Positions 62,263-64,000 of a stretch of 64,000 nucleotides of DNA are shown here, piece by piece; position 1 is the stretch's first letter, and every line of letters starts with the position of its first letter. The stretch lies in the NCBI GenBank assembly GCA_028285105.1, contig JANQQE010000021.1, positions 62,001 through 126,000 of the forward strand, given 5' to 3'. Below the pieces are notes generated by a model, which was given only the letters and a program-made list of their open reading frames with translations, did no database searches and was not told the origin of the DNA. This stretch comes from Alphaproteobacteria bacterium. Its GTDB lineage: Bacteria > Planctomycetota > Phycisphaerae > UBA1845. Made by a program: the position numbers and the translations under genes.

Positions 62263-63714
62263 CTAATCGGCTGCGGGTACATCGGATTCCAACTGCGCAA
62301 TTACATCTTCGCGAAGTCGATCGCTGATCGGCATTGTCGAACCATCCGGAAGCGTGACGGCAAGTTTGAGCCGAACAACTTCACCGGAATCCATTTCAGC
62401 GCTCAGCGCCGCATCGTCGTCAGGCTCGCCTCCTTTCATCACAATCAGCGATACCGGGTGGACGTCGCGAATCCAGTGCATGCCGTAGCGTCCTTCACCG
62501 ATTTCGATCACCCCAGCATAGGTTTCGGAAAATACGTTCATCCTTTCGGGATGCATCGAACGCTTTTCCTGCCGGCCGTTGGGGAATTCCTCGTATTCCA
62601 TTTCGTACCGTCGGAGTACGAAGTTCGTCGTTTCCTGCCAGAAGTTAAGCACGCGGATTTCCTGGAAGCGTGATTCTGACGAATCGAGGATGGCATTGAG
62701 ATAACAAGGTAAAAAGTAACCCAGAAACGCACCAAGAAGCGGTGGAGCGAAACAAAGCACGACCTTTGAAAACAGTCCGAAATCGCGCAGCGTGTTGTGA
62801 AAGACAACCTTCTTTCGCTTAGCAGATATCACGAGCGCAACCAGCAGCAGCACAACACCAATGCCTGCCCCTACGGAAACACCGATTATCCATGGCCCGT
62901 TCACACCTCCAATCGGAAAGTATCTTCCGATCACGTCGATGGACTTGAACAGCATCGCAATCAATCCAACGACAAACGAGGTGATTAACATCACCTTCCA
63001 CGCGGGTGTCGCTTTGCGCGGTTCACCCCGGTACAAAATGAGCTCGCGCTCCGGATCCAACCCCAGAAACCCATACACCTTCGTCGAATCGTCCACGAAC
63101 GGACTCATCGATACCAGTGTCACATAATCGCCCGGACCGACAGCCGAACTGTAATGCTCTGCCGATCGCGTCGCGCTGAATTCGTCGGTGACAATCTGTG
63201 CCATCTCGAGCGACTCGTTGCGCGGATCGAGATAATCCACCGTCGCCAGAAAACGATGCTCGCGCACTCCCTCCGCCACCACTCGTTCGACCGTTTCAAT
63301 CGCAAGAATCCGCGCGGCGATGGGATGCCCGTCCTTAATATACCCCAACGTTCGATCGCCGAATCGCGCCACGAGAAAGATAACCGCACTGACCGCCATT
63401 AACCCGAATCCAACATAATCGAGATATTCCAAAGGAAGCAGGAAGTGCGCCCAGTCGCGCACCAGCGACGTGCCCTGTGCCGCAACGCATGCCGCCCCAA
63501 CGACCACCGTTGCGTACGCAACCGTGTAACGCCCTCGAATGTGTGAACCCTTTCGACACTTGTCAGGAATCGGCCGCGGTATCTCCGCGTCAAACTCAGG
63601 ACCGAACGAAAACGTCTCCGGCAATTCAAAAGGCAATTCCGAAATCCGTCGCACTTCGTCAATCGCAGCCTCGACCGCGTCTTCATTCTGCGCAGAAACC
63701 GGTTCGTCGTTCAT
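62263..63714 (-). CDS. Polytopic membrane protein of unknown function
   Basis: The product is 483 residues from the ATG at 63714. A 60-residue cytoplasmic N-terminus is followed by two helices (near 64-84 and 100-118), an extramembrane beta domain (residues 120-240, ILAIETVERVVAEGVREHRF to RELILYRGEP), then three helices and a second soluble beta-rich domain. The DUF3592-like pattern of a domain between paired helices is possible, but I do not claim it. The function is unknown. It is alone on its strand. Confidence 0.75.
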   Translation of the reverse strand: MNDEPVSAQNEDAVEAAIDEVRRISELPFELPETFSFGPEFDAEIPRPIPDKCRKGSHIRGRYTVAYATVVVGAACVAAQGTSLVRDWAHFLLPLEYLDYVGFGLMAVSAVIFLVARFGDRTLGYIKDGHPIAARILAIETVERVVAEGVREHRFLATVDYLDPRNESLEMAQIVTDEFSATRSAEHYSSAVGPGDYVTLVSMSPFVDDSTKVYGFLGLDPERELILYRGEPRKATPAWKVMLITSFVVGLIAMLFKSIDVIGRYFPIGGVNGPWIIGVSVGAGIGVVLLLVALVISAKRKKVVFHNTLRDFGLFSKVVLCFAPPLLGAFLGYFLPCYLNAILDSSESRFQEIRVLNFWQETTNFVLRRYEMEYEEFPNGRQEKRSMHPERMNVFSETYAGVIEIGEGRYGMHWIRDVHPVSLIVMKGGEPDDDAALSAEMDSGEVVRLKLAVTLPDGSTMPISDRLREDVIAQLESDVPAAD

Positions 63715-63845
63715 ATGCCAGCCCTCCATATGAATTATCTTCGATTTGGATCGAAATGGTATGCGCGACAGTATAACGCAACTCATTGCAGCTCACTTGC
63801 GACCATTTCGAAAGATAGACTTACAAATGAATCAAGGGATTGCAA

Positions 63846-63998
63846 TCAATACTTGCTGCTGGCGTCGACGTGGTGGATGCGCTCCATCACCGCTGAAATC
63901 GACTTGTTGTCGTTTGGATCATGATGGATATTGATCGCCCGCCACCGCTCCTTGGCGTACTTGTTAAGGTGTGTCTGAAGGTCGGAGAAATTGCAACG
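63846..63998 (-). CDS. C-terminal end of a gene running off the window (partial)
   Basis: An open frame of 50 codons enters from the right edge and ends at TGA at 63846. It codes for CNFSDLQTHLNKYAKERWRA, then INIHHDPNDNKSISAVMERI and HHVDASSKY. The LNKYAKERWRAINI segment resembles the end of DUF4177-type small proteins, but this is weak. It precedes the membrane-protein gene on the same strand by about 130 bases. Confidence 0.55.
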   Translation of the reverse strand, partial: RCNFSDLQTHLNKYAKERWRAINIHHDPNDNKSISAVMERIHHVDASSKY

Positions 63999-64000
63999 CA

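Overview
The window looks like bacterial chromosome of moderate GC content (low to mid 50s percent by eye), most likely from a planctomycete. The clues are a GyrA with a Q/P quinolone pocket, membrane proteins carrying a CxxC...CPECG zinc ribbon, a sugar-phosphate isomerase/LmbE fusion, a DUF417/YHS/CHRD group, an ABC permease fused to a CPBP protease, and many small secreted proteins. This assignment is inference from family resemblance; no rRNA or tRNA gene is present to anchor it. There is no prophage, no CRISPR array and no recognisable multi-gene defence island.

Layout. 1-12.5 kb: ABC-2 permease/CPBP fusion, a small secreted protein, gyrA, a TIM-barrel-like protein, a secreted helical protein, a long-chain polyprenyl diphosphate synthase, a GT39-like membrane glycosyltransferase and a tRNA-dihydrouridine synthase. 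12.5-19 kb: a repeat-rich gap, an ArsR/SRPBCC pair with a palindromic operator over the arsR start codon, and a ppc to O-methyltransferase pair. 19-27 kb: a divergent cbb3-type oxidase cluster on the plus strand (membrane protein, diheme lipoprotein cytochrome c, CcoN, CcoO, two small membrane proteins, a CcoI-like copper ATPase without HMA domain, a UreH/TauE-like protein and a three-helix membrane protein). 28-33.9 kb: CHRD lipoprotein, DUF417 and YHS proteins, an ECF sigma factor with a soluble zinc anti-sigma factor, and a sigma-54 two-component pair. 34-40 kb: rpsO-pnp and trkA-trkH. 40.7-46.7 kb: two paralogous short lipoproteins, a thioredoxin-like lipoprotein, an MBL hydrolase, an LpxL-family protein with an altered active site, and a lipoprotein that fuses three peptidoglycan-active domains. 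46.9-50.8 kb: a ROK repressor next to the NagB/LmbE fusion. 51-58.3 kb: an HTH/EIIA fusion, tgt-yajC, a YugP-type metalloprotease, an ACT protein and dnaK. 58.3-64 kb: a trypsin-like protease, a REP-associated transposase with its hairpins, zinc-ribbon and other membrane proteins, and VOC and YCII proteins.

How the genes work together. Several pairs form clear functional units: ppc with the methyltransferase, arsR with SRPBCC, kinase with regulator, sigma with anti-sigma, trkA with trkH, tgt with yajC, and the oxidase cluster with its copper-supply genes. The ROK repressor, the NagB/LmbE fusion and the three-domain wall enzyme sit within 6.5 kb, which suggests amino-sugar and peptidoglycan turnover.

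Gaps carry at least four dispersed palindromic repeat families: a dRS3-like inverted pair (CATTCCCGCG...CGGGAAT), a GGTCCGCTGTGCGGACC pair, a GTAGNTCGGGTC hairpin, and a REP family around the transposase whose stems covary. The most notable findings are the three-domain wall lipoprotein, the transposase with its REP hairpins, the NagB/LmbE fusion with a lost catalytic Glu, the atypical cbb3 cluster, and a tandem family of short lipoproteins ending in a shared EFLxDNDxxFDLFExGATxxNP motif.
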